Assembly (NCBI GenBank): GCA_031370485.1
Contig: JANMQK010000149.1
Location: forward strand, 1 to 10,477
Direction: 5' to 3'
Length of the DNA: 10,477 nucleotides
Source: JANMQK01 sp031370485
Lineage (GTDB): Bacteria > Acidobacteriota > Polarisedimenticolia > Gp22-AA2
Positions 1 to 6,629 of this stretch are shown one piece after another (the stretch's first letter is position 1; every line of letters starts with the position of its first letter). Both the position numbers and the translations under genes were made by a program. Below the pieces are notes generated by a model. That model did not search any database and was not told the DNA's origin. It saw only the letters and a program-made list of their open reading frames with translations.

Positions 1-9
1 GGGAGAAGT

Positions 10-1164
10 CTAGCGCGGCGCATGATAGACCCACGTCCTGTCCGTAGGCCGGATGCGCGGATCGTACCCGCCGGCGATCAGCACGTCGCCATTCTTCAGC
101 AGGGTGGCCGTCGCGAAGGAGCGCGACGCGTCGAGGCCCCCTTCCGCGATCCGGAACTTCCCGTCGGCGGGGTCGTAGATCTCGGCTCGCTCCGCGCCAC
201 CCCCGACGAGTACCTTCCCATCCTCGAGCCGGACCACGGCGTCGATCAACTTGAACCTTTTGGCGCTCATGTCGGCGGCGACTTCGAAGGCCCCCGTTTC
301 CGGATTGAACAGTTCCGTGCTCGCATACTGACCGGCGCCGTCCCGCGCGTCCGAGCCGCCGAGGATGAGCACCTTGCCGTTCGAGATCCCGATCGCCGCG
401 AGCTTGTGGCGTGCCACCGCCATGCGGCCCGTGCCTTTGAACAGCCCCGTGCGTGAGTCGTAGATATCCGCGCTCGCCAGGATCTCCCCGCGCCCGCTCT
501 CGCCCCCCGCGAGCAGCACACGGCCTCCCGACAGCATCGCGGCGGCGTGCGCCGCCCGCGGCGTGGTCATTTCCCCGGCCGAAGTGAAAGCACCCGACTT
601 GGGGTCATAGAGCTCCGCCGTCCGCAAATGATGGTCTCCGTCAACACCCCCCGCGATCAGGACCTCGCCGTTCGGGAGGAGCGTGGCGGTGTGCCCACCG
701 CGCCGGTCCTTCATCGGCCCGGTGAGGCTGAAGCGGCCCGACGCGGGGTCGTACAACTCGGCGCTGTTGACCGGGTTCCTGCCGCTCCAGCCGCCCGCGA
801 GCAGGACCTTGCCGTTTGGCAGGAGGGTGGCCGTGTGGCCCACCCGGGGGACTCGCAGCGTCCCTGCGCGGGCGAAAACACCGGTTTCGGGGTCGTAGAG
901 TTCCGCCGTCGCGGCGCCCTCCCCCGACTCGCACGAGTCCTGCGCGCAGCCCCCCGCGATGAGGACCTTGCCCCCGGCGATTCGTGTGGCCGTATGGGTT
1001 GCTCTCGGCACCGACATCCGTCCGCTGCTCTCAACCCTCCCCGCCCCGCGGACCGACGGGGGCGGGTCGGCGAGCCCGGAGGCCGGGCCGCACCCGACCA
1101 CGACAACGATGATCCCAAGCGCCTTCAGAACGGCCCCGCATGGCGAGCGACTCAGGTCGGTCAC
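10..1164 (-). CDS. Kelch-repeat / galactose-oxidase-like beta-propeller lipoprotein
   Basis: Encodes 384 aa. The N-terminus is a signal peptide: a few polar and basic residues, a hydrophobic run (about residues 11-23) and a VVGC lipobox with the lipidated Cys at residue 25, so the product is probably membrane-anchored on the outside of the cytoplasm. The rest is about six repeats of the Kelch type, each with a core like AELYDPxTGxF followed by HTATLLPNGKVLLAGG. Such blades form a beta-propeller, usually for binding; the galactose oxidase copper ligands were not identified, so no enzyme activity is claimed. The GTG start at 1164 is chosen because AAGGAG lies about 7 nt upstream. It is the last gene of the left minus-strand run, 111 nt after the acetyltransferase. 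The gene is complete, with its stop at 10-12. Confidence 0.85.
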   Translation of the reverse strand: MTDLSRSPCGAVLKALGIIVVVVGCGPASGLADPPPSVRGAGRVESSGRMSVPRATHTATRIAGGKVLIAGGCAQDSCESGEGAATAELYDPETGVFARAGTLRVPRVGHTATLLPNGKVLLAGGWSGRNPVNSAELYDPASGRFSLTGPMKDRRGGHTATLLPNGEVLIAGGVDGDHHLRTAELYDPKSGAFTSAGEMTTPRAAHAAAMLSGGRVLLAGGESGRGEILASADIYDSRTGLFKGTGRMAVARHKLAAIGISNGKVLILGGSDARDGAGQYASTELFNPETGAFEVAADMSAKRFKLIDAVVRLEDGKVLVGGGAERAEIYDPADGKFRIAEGGLDASRSFATATLLKNGDVLIAGGYDPRIRPTDRTWVYHAPR

Positions 1165-1275
1165 GTCGATACTCCTTAGAGGACGACTGCAATCATCGCT
1201 TCGCCAATGCGCCCGAGGCCCCGCATCCCCTCCGATGGGAAGGCGAGGCTGGGGTTCGGCCAGGATGGCCCCCGG

Positions 1276-1740
1276 TCACAGGGCGAGGCGCATCTCGTTG
1301 TTCGCCTTGAAGCCCAGGCTCTCGTACAGAGAACGACCCTCGTCACTCGCGTGCAGGAAGAGAAACCGCATCCCTTCCGCCCGGCACCACTCGGTGATCG
1401 TCTGCATGAGCCGCCGGGCCAGGCCCCGGCGGCGATGTTCCGGCTCGGTGAACATATTCACGACCCAGGCACGCTGCGGCCGCGGGTCGGTGGGGTGGGC
1501 CTGGAACTCGAGCATGATGACTCCCCCGCCCGCCACAACGCCCGCTCCGGATGCCTCGACGAGCCAGCCCCGGTAGGTTCCGTCCGCCAGGCCGCGCCGG
1601 AGGAGGGGAGTCGAACGCGCGAGCATTTCATCGAGCGCCCGCTGGTCGGTATGGCCCATGTCCTCGAACATGCGCCGCCGGTGGCGCAGCACGGCTTTGA
1701 GATCGTCCAAGGTCGCCGGCCGGATCTGGTAGTCGTTCAC
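1276..1740 (-). CDS. GNAT-family N-acetyltransferase
   Basis: Encodes 154 aa, the usual size for a single-domain GCN5-related N-acetyltransferase, which transfers acetyl from acetyl-CoA to an amine. The opening IRPATLDDL is the typical first strand and helix. Motif A is VVNMFTEPEHRRRGLARRLM (about residues 93-112), with the RRRGLA pyrophosphate-binding loop. The C-terminal LYESLGFK is the usual motif B ending. The substrate cannot be told from sequence. The GTG start at 1740 is preferred because GGGGAGG sits about 5 nt upstream; an upstream in-frame ATG at 1842 would add 34 residues that overlap the 3' end of the preceding gene and do not look like GNAT sequence. It lies 28 nt after the preceding minus-strand gene, so it is probably co-transcribed with it. 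Confidence 0.88.
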   Translation of the reverse strand: MNDYQIRPATLDDLKAVLRHRRRMFEDMGHTDQRALDEMLARSTPLLRRGLADGTYRGWLVEASGAGVVAGGGVIMLEFQAHPTDPRPQRAWVVNMFTEPEHRRRGLARRLMQTITEWCRAEGMRFLFLHASDEGRSLYESLGFKANNEMRLAL

Positions 1741-1768
1741 CTGGCCTCCCCGATCTTTGGAACCTGTT

Positions 1769-2269
1769 CTAGGCGGCACCATGGCATCGCCACGCGAAGA
1801 CCCGCCCGGCCTGCCTGTCGACCGCCAGACAATATGCCCCATCCGGCGAGCGGAAGAAGGCGAGGCGCTCCGAATCGCGCGGTGGGCTCACCGGAAGCCG
1901 GCTGAGCTCGGGCGGCCAGTCCTGGCCTGCCCGCCAGGGCCGGTTGACTCCCGACTTGCGGGCTTCCTCGATAGCGATCGGCGTCATCCCCGCGGTGATC
2001 TCCCCGGTGACGGCCGGGGGCACGTCGAACACGAGCCACTGCGCGTTCGAATCGACCGCATGGATCTCGCGTATCCTGGCCGCCGACGCCGGCACGAGAT
2101 CAGGAAGCCGGCCCCGCTCCATCCCGCCCGAAGCGCTGGCTTCCGCGTACGTCGCGTAGGAGCGAACCCGGAACTCAAGAAGCTCGCACGCCAGTCGCGT
2201 CAAGGGGAACATCAGCACGACGACCAGCACGACCATCGCGATCCCGCTCAAACGAGACTTGAATGCCAT
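1769..2269 (-). CDS. Membrane-anchored protein of unknown function
   Basis: Encodes 166 aa. One hydrophobic segment at about residues 9-28 acts as a signal anchor, followed by a soluble domain of about 130 residues that should lie outside the cytoplasm. Recognisable pieces are a YATYAEA stretch near residue 38, then LPDLVPASAARIREIH and SNAQWLVFDVP. These resemble small anchored proteins of unknown role found in many bacteria, but I cannot name a family with confidence. The start is the ATG at 2269; AAGGA is rather far upstream, so translation may depend on the preceding gene, whose stop is 30 nt away. It sits in a tight same-strand run with a TonB-C-like lipoprotein, a small membrane protein and a GNAT. 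Confidence 0.72.
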   Translation of the reverse strand: MAFKSRLSGIAMVVLVVVLMFPLTRLACELLEFRVRSYATYAEASASGGMERGRLPDLVPASAARIREIHAVDSNAQWLVFDVPPAVTGEITAGMTPIAIEEARKSGVNRPWRAGQDWPPELSRLPVSPPRDSERLAFFRSPDGAYCLAVDRQAGRVFAWRCHGAA

Positions 2270-2299
2270 CAGCGTTTCTCATCCTTCATATTGCGTAAA

Positions 2300-2551
2300 T
2301 CACCGGTTCCGTTCGAGTTCGTCCGTGAACGATACACTCCAGGTCGTGCCGCCATCCTCCGAAACCCTCTGCGTTCGCCTCCACCGGTTCGCATCCACCC
2401 GCTCAATCTCGACCCGCGATTCACGGGTGCGGCCCAGGGGCCCGGCGACAGAATGGCGCGAGCCCATCCGATAAAGCAACCAGCCCACCCCGGCGCCGAC
2501 CACCGCGGCAACCAACATCAGAAGGAACCCTGCGATGGAGGCGACCCTCAT
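2300..2551 (-). CDS. Small single-pass membrane protein, unknown function
   Basis: Encodes 83 aa from the ATG at 2551, which has GAGGT about 5 nt upstream. An alternative in-frame start at 2572 would add only seven residues lacking hydrophobic character. Residues 4-27 form one hydrophobic helix rich in Ala, Val and Gly, followed by a basic, polar tail of about 55 residues. I recognise no domain. It begins 21 nt after the stop of the TonB-C-like lipoprotein gene and ends 30 nt before the next membrane protein, so it is very likely part of the same operon. The tail contains a DGGTTWSVSF stretch. Its reality rests on operon packing, the ribosome-binding site and the sensible membrane topology. 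Confidence 0.6.
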   Translation of the reverse strand: MRVASIAGFLLMLVAAVVGAGVGWLLYRMGSRHSVAGPLGRTRESRVEIERVDANRWRRTQRVSEDGGTTWSVSFTDELERNR

Positions 2552-2572
2552 CTCAACCTCATCACAGCACAC

Positions 2573-3028
2573 CTACTCGGTGTTGATGGTCCAGGACAGG
2601 GTGACAGTCTGAATTGCCGGTTCGTCGTCTTCCTCGAGCGGCTCGAACTTCGCAGCACTCAGCCATTGAAGCACGACGGCGTCAACGGTGGCGCAGGAAG
2701 AACCGAGAATTGTGGCGTTTCTCACGTCCCCGTCGGGGAGCACGGCCGCACTTGCGACGACCGTGAGCTTGCAGCCCGGCGGCCACGGCTCCGGCCACGG
2801 TGGCTCACCGCTCGTGACAAGCCCGCGTTGCTCTTGGCTGGCGGTTCCTGGCTCGAGCGAGGCAGGCTCTCCGCTGTCCGCGGGAAGCGGTTCAGGCTCC
2901 TGACCTGCCTGCGTGTCCGCGGACTGCCGGCCCGAGGCTGGCGAGGACGGCTCGGTGCGCTCCGTTGAATGGCAGCCGGCCAACACCATGCCGACCATGA
3001 CGATCGTGATGAGTGATGTCGATCTCAA
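2573..3028 (-). CDS. Lipoprotein with TonB C-terminal-like domain
   Basis: Encodes 151 aa. A signal peptide ends in the lipobox LAGC, with the lipidated Cys at residue 19. A Pro-, Ser- and Glu-rich linker of about 60 residues follows. The last 70 residues have the pattern of the TonB C-terminal fold: beta strand, PDGDVRNATILGSSC, a helix with VVLQWLSAAKFEP, then a final strand TVTLSWTI. In other proteins this domain contacts outer-membrane receptors, but many anchored stand-alone versions have unknown roles and this one lacks the N-terminal TonB membrane helix. The start appears to be TTG at 3028, because an in-frame stop lies just upstream and the first internal ATG (residue 11) would cut the signal peptide too short. 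It is probably the first gene of the operon running down to the GNAT gene. Confidence 0.72.
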   Translation of the reverse strand: MRSTSLITIVMVGMVLAGCHSTERTEPSSPASGRQSADTQAGQEPEPLPADSGEPASLEPGTASQEQRGLVTSGEPPWPEPWPPGCKLTVVASAAVLPDGDVRNATILGSSCATVDAVVLQWLSAAKFEPLEEDDEPAIQTVTLSWTINTE

Positions 3029-3114
3029 CGGTCACCATGAACGATTGGATCCATCTGGCCCTCCGTGACCCTGCAACCGCGACTTCTCGATCAGCGGCTG
3101 CGGTGATCGGGCAG

Positions 3115-3390
3115 TCAGTGGCCTATGGTGCTTTCAAGAAAGTGACACTCGCCATCGATAACGCCTGACTTTTTTCCGGACTCCACTGCCGCCGGATTGC
3201 TTATAAATGCCCGCGCCTGCTCAGTGTCCGTGACCTCGAATATGAAAAACACGTTATGGGGTTCCGCAACCTCGCGCCACAGATTCACCAGGCGAAGCCC
3301 CGCATCGCGGGCGGCCGGCGTATTGGCATCGAATACACCCTTCCACGTCTCATAATCCGCAACCCGGTTCCGACATAGCATCACCACCAT
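3115..3390 (-). CDS. Antibiotic biosynthesis monooxygenase-like (dimeric alpha-beta barrel) protein
   Basis: Encodes 91 aa with a ferredoxin-like alpha+beta pattern: strand MVVMLCRNRV, helix YETWKGVFDA, strand LRLVNLWRE, strand NVFFIFEV, helix TEQARAFI and final strand CHFLES. This matches small dimeric alpha-beta barrel proteins of the ABM / DUF1330-like group, which include monooxygenases and many proteins of unknown substrate. The motif ADYETWKGVFD is typical. Catalytic residues cannot be assigned. The ATG at 3390 is chosen because GGAGG lies 5 nt upstream; longer in-frame readings run into low-complexity sequence without homology. It is preceded on the same strand by the methyltransferase remnant, with an inverted repeat between them. 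Confidence 0.75.
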   Translation of the reverse strand: MVVMLCRNRVADYETWKGVFDANTPAARDAGLRLVNLWREVAEPHNVFFIFEVTDTEQARAFISNPAAVESGKKSGVIDGECHFLESTIGH

Positions 3391-3470
3391 CGCAACCTCC
3401 TTCTCTTCAGGACACGTGGTCCCTAGTCGGCAAATCGCCGGGCCAATCTGCGGCGAGCGAACACCGGGTT

Positions 3471-3524
3471 CAAGCCGCCCGCTTCCGGGTTGCCACCGGC
3501 CCAAGCCGTCTGTCAGGCGGCTTG
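3471..3524. repeat. Inverted repeat with two competing stems
   Basis: CAAGCCGCC at 3471-3479 pairs with GGCGGCTTG at 3516-3524. A second copy, CAAGCCG at 3502-3508, can pair with the same right arm (3518-3524). The structure overlaps the end of the methyltransferase remnant and precedes the monooxygenase-like gene. No T-tract follows on either strand, so it is not a standard intrinsic terminator, and it lacks the AAC/GTT core boxes of the attC sites on the right. Confidence 0.4.
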
Positions 3525-3849
3525 TACGTGGATTCTACCCGGTGTCCACCTGTGGACTGCCTGGCAGTAACGCTCGTACGACTCGCCAAACCGTCGGGCG
3601 AGGTGAGGCTCCTCATAGAGCACGACGAACAAGTGGAAAGCGAGCGCGATCGCACCATCGTAGAGGAGAAGGCGCCACGACCACGAGCTGCGTGGGCGCG
3701 TCGATCGGGGCAGGGATCCCGCGCCCGACTGTCGCGAAGTCCCGGACGCACTTGAGGTAGATAGCCGCACCGAGCAGGAGCGGCGCCATCGCCACAACCC
3801 GCGGCCAATCACACAAGGGGCCCATTCCGCGGAGGGCCGCCCGCAGCAT
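3513..3849 (-). pseudogene. Isoprenylcysteine O-methyltransferase-family remnant (internal deletion plus frameshift)
   Basis: Two reading frames together give parts of a small membrane methyltransferase of the ICMT/phospholipid-methyltransferase type. From 3849 one frame reads a membrane helix, CVRDFATVGRGIPAPIDAP, then TQLVV. Just after, around 3675-3684, homology moves to another frame with WRLLLYDGAIALAFHLFVV followed by LYEEPHLARRFGESYERYC, which runs to the stop at 3513. The block that normally lies between, with the YRYVRNPMY-type S-adenosylmethionine motif (about 25 residues), is missing. The first membrane helix of the family also seems absent, since the remnant begins 5 nt after the stop of the dehydrogenase pseudogene. 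No active enzyme is expected. A sequencing or assembly error could explain a frameshift but hardly the lost SAM motif. Confidence 0.72.
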
Positions 3850-3856
3850 CGGCTTG

Positions 3857-4600
3857 TCAGGCCGCTTCCGCCGGAATGATGATCACTTTTCCGTGGGTTT
3901 CGTCTTCGATCATGTGCCGGAAAGCCTCGCGAACCTCGCTCAGGGGAAACGTGCTGTCGATGATCGGCGTGATCTTCCCGGCTTCGAGGAGTTCCCTGAG
4001 GACCGTGATTGCTTCTTTTTTCGTGGGCATCGGCAAGCCGGGACCTCGCAGTTGCTTCACGAAGCGTGAGAGCGCCATGAGCTTGAGGAAATGGGGGATG
4101 AGCCCAAGCACGCGCCGCCCGGCTGCCCCGAAAACATCATGCCCGATGGGCACGTACCTCCCTTCAGGCATCAGCGCCCGCCTCAAGGCGGAGAACGGGC
4201 GGTCCCCCGGAACATCGAAGATGAAGTCGTAGCGAGCGCCCCGTCGCGTGAAGTCCTCTCGGGTGTAGTCGACGACCTCGTCCGCCCCGAGCGAGCGCAG
4301 CATGTCCAGCTTGCCGCCCCTGTCCACCGCGGTCACGTGCGCGCCTTGGGCCTTCATCATCTGCAGGCGAGCGTGCCCACCCCGCCCCCGGCGCCGTTGA
4401 TCAACACCTTCCGCCCCGGCCTCCACTGACTGAGGCCCCGGAGGTTCCGGAGGGCGATCAACCCGGAGGACGGGACGGAGGCCGCCTGCTCGAACGTCAC
4501 GTTGTCCGGTTTAAGCGCCAGCAGGTCCTGGTGGAAGGAGACATACTCGGCGTAGGCGCCGCCGTGAATCCATACTTTGAGAACACCGGGCAGGACTGGA
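3857..4600 (-). pseudogene. MDR-family zinc-type alcohol dehydrogenase / quinone oxidoreductase remnant
   Basis: Two frames give the C-terminal two thirds of a medium-chain dehydrogenase/reductase, an NAD(P)-dependent oxidoreductase. The upstream frame carries IHGGAYAEYVSF, ALKPDNVTFEQAASVP and the nucleotide-binding GAGGGVGTLA. The downstream frame continues from LQMMKAQGAHVTAVDRGGKL and LGADEVVDYTREDFTR to the C-terminal HGKVII. The switch is at about 4366-4369 and is explained by loss of one base: a G restored after CTCGCC would give the expected A-V-Q. The N-terminal GroES-like domain of about 100 residues is missing. Near 4575-4600 another frame reads PVFSKYG, hinting at a second frameshift. 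The gene is probably dead and decaying. A single-base sequencing error could explain the frameshift but not the missing N-terminal domain. Confidence 0.8.
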
Positions 4601-4677
4601 GGAACTTCCGGCTGGGGGGTGCAAGCGCTTGTCAAGCGGATGGCGACAGGATGCCTCCGCGCCCAATCGGCTCCAGA

Positions 4678-4863
4678 TCAGTCCTTGCCTTTCGCCCCGA
4701 GCGCCCGGATGAAGCCGAACAGAGCCACCCCGCATGCCGCCCCACCCCCGGCCAACCCGACGACATCGACGCTTCTCACATTGTGAGAAAAGTGGAACAG
4801 AGTACCTGCACCAATCAGGAAAACCATGGCCAGGGTGACGAGATTCGGTTGTGAGCGTTCCAC
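4678..4863 (-). CDS. Small two-helix membrane protein
   Basis: Encodes 61 aa with two hydrophobic segments (about residues 8-25 and 34-54) separated by a short polar loop (HFSHNVRSVD), and a charged C-terminus ending AKGKD. The start is GTG at 4863, with AAGGAG about 6 nt upstream; an ATG at 4884 lies upstream of that ribosome-binding site. No named family is recognised. It begins 56 nt after the stop of the SelW-like gene on the same strand, so the two are probably co-transcribed. Both termini would be on the same side of the membrane. Confidence 0.6.
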   Translation of the reverse strand: MERSQPNLVTLAMVFLIGAGTLFHFSHNVRSVDVVGLAGGGAACGVALFGFIRALGAKGKD

Positions 4864-4919
4864 GGATTCTCCTTTTCCATGCAAACCTGATGTCCAGGCG
4901 GCGGGACGGGCCCTGCCGG

Positions 4920-5186
4920 CTATCGGGCCGTGTCAGCCTTGCGGAGCTTCGCGAGTTGCTCGACCACGCTGTCGAGATCGGGATAGCCGGCGCCGAAGCT
5001 CCGGGTGAGCCAGTTTCCACCGCGTTCAACGACTTTCTTCCCATCCGCGATCACATTGAACTGACCCATCTTGCCAGGCTTAGCCATAGCTTCCATTCCG
5101 AGCCGCTGCTTGATGAGGGCCACGAGACTCGCGGCCTTGGCTTTGTTATTCCGTCACGTTGGGCAGTGGACGATCTCGATCTTCAT
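4920..5186 (-). CDS. SelW/Rdx-family protein, predicted selenoprotein (CxxU)
   Basis: Encodes 88 aa if the in-frame TGA at 5154-5156 is read as selenocysteine (residue 11). Translation begins at the ATG at 5186, with GGAGG about 5 nt upstream, and reads MKIEIVHCPTU, then RNNKAKAASLVALIKQRLG, KMGQFNVIADGKKVVERGG, GAGYPDLDSVVEQLAKL. This is the thioredoxin-like Rdx/SelW layout: strand, CxxC/CxxU loop, helix, the GQF-V--DG-KV strands, G-GYPD and a final helix. Known family members carry C-x-x-C or C-x-x-U exactly here, and homology continues on both sides of the TGA, which argues against a real stop. A hairpin suited to be the SECIS follows. These proteins are thought to be small thiol/selenol redox proteins; partners are unknown. 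The alternative is a sequencing error in a Cys codon. Expression needs selA, selB, selC and selD elsewhere in the genome. Confidence 0.85.
5118..5136 (-). promoter_or_regulatory. Predicted bacterial SECIS hairpin
   Basis: On the coding strand the sequence is GGCCGCGAGTCTCGTGGCC. It folds into 8 paired positions (one G-U) closing a three-base GUC loop. It starts 17 nt after the UGA, and the apical loop lies 25 nt downstream of it. Bacterial SECIS elements lie inside the coding region, a short distance after UGA, with a G (often GU) in the apical loop for the elongation factor SelB. Position, stem length and loop all fit. The hairpin is coding at the same time (codons 17-23 of the selW-like gene). 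Confidence 0.75.
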
Positions 5187-5252
5187 CCTGTCCTCCGAGA
5201 AGAGTGGCGACGGATTGGCAGCAAGCGAGCCACATTGTTCTGCAGCATAGCA

Positions 5253-6014
5253 TCACACAAGGATCTTCAAAAGGTATGCCACCCAGAAGCAGGAGAGACC
5301 GAAGCCGACGATCCCAATGGTGCCGAACGCGAACACCGGCGCGAGGCGGCGGTCGATTTCCGGTACGCTCCCGCGGGGAAAATCGCGCAGGAACACGATG
5401 TAAGCCACCCAGGCCAGGAACACACCGGCGACGACGTCGAGAAGGTAGTGCTGCTTCGAGTACAGGGTGGATGCTGCGACGAGTGTTGCACAGAGCGAGG
5501 CGGCGATCCCGACCGCACGATGGGTTCGGTAGCAGGTCAGCGCCGATACGAACGAGTGCGCAACGTGCAAGGAAGGGAAGCAGTTATACGGCGGGTCGGC
5601 GGAATAGAGGAAGCGCAAACCCCATACGGCAAATCCCTCTCCGACCACGTTGGCCGGCCGCGGTGCCACGGTCGGATACGCCAGGAAGCAGACATACGCG
5701 GCAATCCACACCGAGAGATACGCCAGAACGGTGCGGCGGATGTGCTCTTCCTGCCGTACAACAAATACCGGCAGCAGGATCAGGAACAAATAGAACAATC
5801 CATAGACGAGCGCCCAGGCAGGGTGCAGAGAGACGACGCGGTCCAGGGGCAACTCGGGCACGTGCAGCATCCGGCCAGGCATCGATTCGGCAATGAAGAT
5901 ATAGCAGGGGACGAGCGAAACGAGGATGACCATGGGAATGGTCACCGGGTACGGCCGGGTGAGCGACTCCACGATCATGCTCCATCTGAACGGTACTGTC
6001 TCGGGACCTCTCAT
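5253..6014 (-). CDS. PAP2-superfamily membrane phosphatase / inositolphosphotransferase-like
   Basis: Encodes 253 aa from the ATG at 6014, which has GAGGGG about 5 nt upstream. About six membrane segments are visible. The PAP2 signature residues are present: APRP (117-120), PSLHVAH (147-153) and STLYSKQHYLLD (182-193), with His150, His189 and Asp193 as the likely phosphotransfer residues. The PSLH and HYLLD forms are typical of the PAP2_3 (AUR1/inositolphosphorylceramide-synthase-like) subgroup rather than the PSGH of classical PgpB enzymes. It is therefore likely to dephosphorylate, or transfer a head group to, a lipid on the outer face of the membrane; the exact lipid is unknown. It is flanked by the cupin gene upstream and the SelW-like gene downstream on the same strand, with no clear operon link. 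Confidence 0.85.
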   Translation of the reverse strand: MRGPETVPFRWSMIVESLTRPYPVTIPMVILVSLVPCYIFIAESMPGRMLHVPELPLDRVVSLHPAWALVYGLFYLFLILLPVFVVRQEEHIRRTVLAYLSVWIAAYVCFLAYPTVAPRPANVVGEGFAVWGLRFLYSADPPYNCFPSLHVAHSFVSALTCYRTHRAVGIAASLCATLVAASTLYSKQHYLLDVVAGVFLAWVAYIVFLRDFPRGSVPEIDRRLAPVFAFGTIGIVGFGLSCFWVAYLLKILV

Positions 6015-6056
6015 CAAGCCCCTCTCGCCCGCACGTTCACAGAATGCATGCGTCGA

Positions 6057-6085
6057 TGTGAATCGTGCCGTCAGCGAAATTCACA
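6057..6085. repeat. Short inverted repeat upstream of the PAP2 gene
   Basis: TGTGAAT (6057-6063) and ATTCACA (6079-6085) form a 7-bp dyad with a 15-nt spacer, 43 nt upstream of the PAP2 start. It could be an operator-like site or a weak stem. No clear -10/-35 pair is visible beside it. The surrounding 150 bases (6015-6164) hold no gene and no recognisable attC. Confidence 0.3.
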
Positions 6086-6164
6086 GTCCCGGCCCCCCGG
6101 GCCTCGACATCACGTTGGCAGTGCGATGGATGAGAGCATCGCGTCCGGAACCCCGGCAACGCGT

Positions 6165-6551
6165 TTACGCTTTCACCTTCTCGATCATGTGGTTGATGAC
6201 AACGCTGTGCTGGTGCTGAGGGCTAAACATCACGATCTCAGCGTCCGCGTCGACCCTAACGTTGTGACCGGGCGGCCAGTAAAACAGATCATTCGCGTTG
6301 ACCGTCTCCTGCGCGCCGTGCTCGTCGGTCGTCGTAAGCTGGCCGCGCAAGACAAAGCCCCAGTGAGGGCACTGGCACGAATTCCCTTGCAGTCCCTGGA
6401 ACAATGGCGTGGTATCGACGCCCGCCGACAGACTGAAGAACTCACAGCTAATCTTGCCTAGTCCAGTTGCATCCCCGAAATTCATTTGCTGACGAATCAC
6501 GGCCCCCGCGATCTGCATCTTGACGTCAACGTCCTCTTTGGCTATTCGCAT
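6165..6551 (-). CDS. Cupin-domain protein
   Basis: Encodes 128 aa, a single beta-barrel cupin. The first conserved part is CPHWGFVLRGQLTTTDEHG (residues 61-79) and the second is ANDLFYWPPGHNVRVDADAEIVMFSP (about 86-111), including PPGH. Motif 1 has only His63 of the usual His-x-His pair, so metal binding may be weak or altered. Function cannot be set beyond the fold; such proteins range from small dioxygenases and isomerases to ligand sensors. The ATG at 6551 has GGAG about 8 nt upstream. The start is 78 nt from the core box of the attC at 6630-6689, the spacing expected of a cassette gene, but no attC is seen after its stop. Confidence 0.78.
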   Translation of the reverse strand: MRIAKEDVDVKMQIAGAVIRQQMNFGDATGLGKISCEFFSLSAGVDTTPLFQGLQGNSCQCPHWGFVLRGQLTTTDEHGAQETVNANDLFYWPPGHNVRVDADAEIVMFSPQHQHSVVINHMIEKVKA

Positions 6552-6629
6552 CGTTGTTTCTCCTATGTGGCCTACGGATGCTCTGTGTTTAGTGGTCGTC
6601 TGTCGCCACATTCGTTTATGGCAATAGAC

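Noticed and set aside
1180..1302. attC-like pattern after the GNAT gene: GGCGAACAAC, and ATGCGCC arms about 80 nt apart
   Set aside because: No GTT right core box at the far end and only 7 bp pair; the AACAAC is simply the codons for Asn-Asn in the GNAT C-terminus.
4620..4640. TTGACA on the minus strand upstream of the dehydrogenase remnant as a -35 box
   Set aside because: No -10-like sequence at 16-18 nt and no intact gene downstream; probably chance.
4920..5123. A 67-codon gene starting after the TGA as the true Rdx gene
   Set aside because: It would lack the first strand and the redox motif, has no ribosome-binding site, and the frame upstream of the TGA matches the family start with a good ribosome-binding site.
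5225..5252. AGAACAAT just after the PAP2 stop as a possible attC left core
   Set aside because: No complementary arm or GTT core follows before the SelW-like start; no palindrome can be drawn.
4851..6461. Long plus-strand open frame of 536 codons, and another of 403 codons at 1757-2968
   Set aside because: They are antisense to well-supported minus-strand genes, have low-complexity Arg/His/Pro-rich composition and match no family; this is typical of GC-rich antisense frames.
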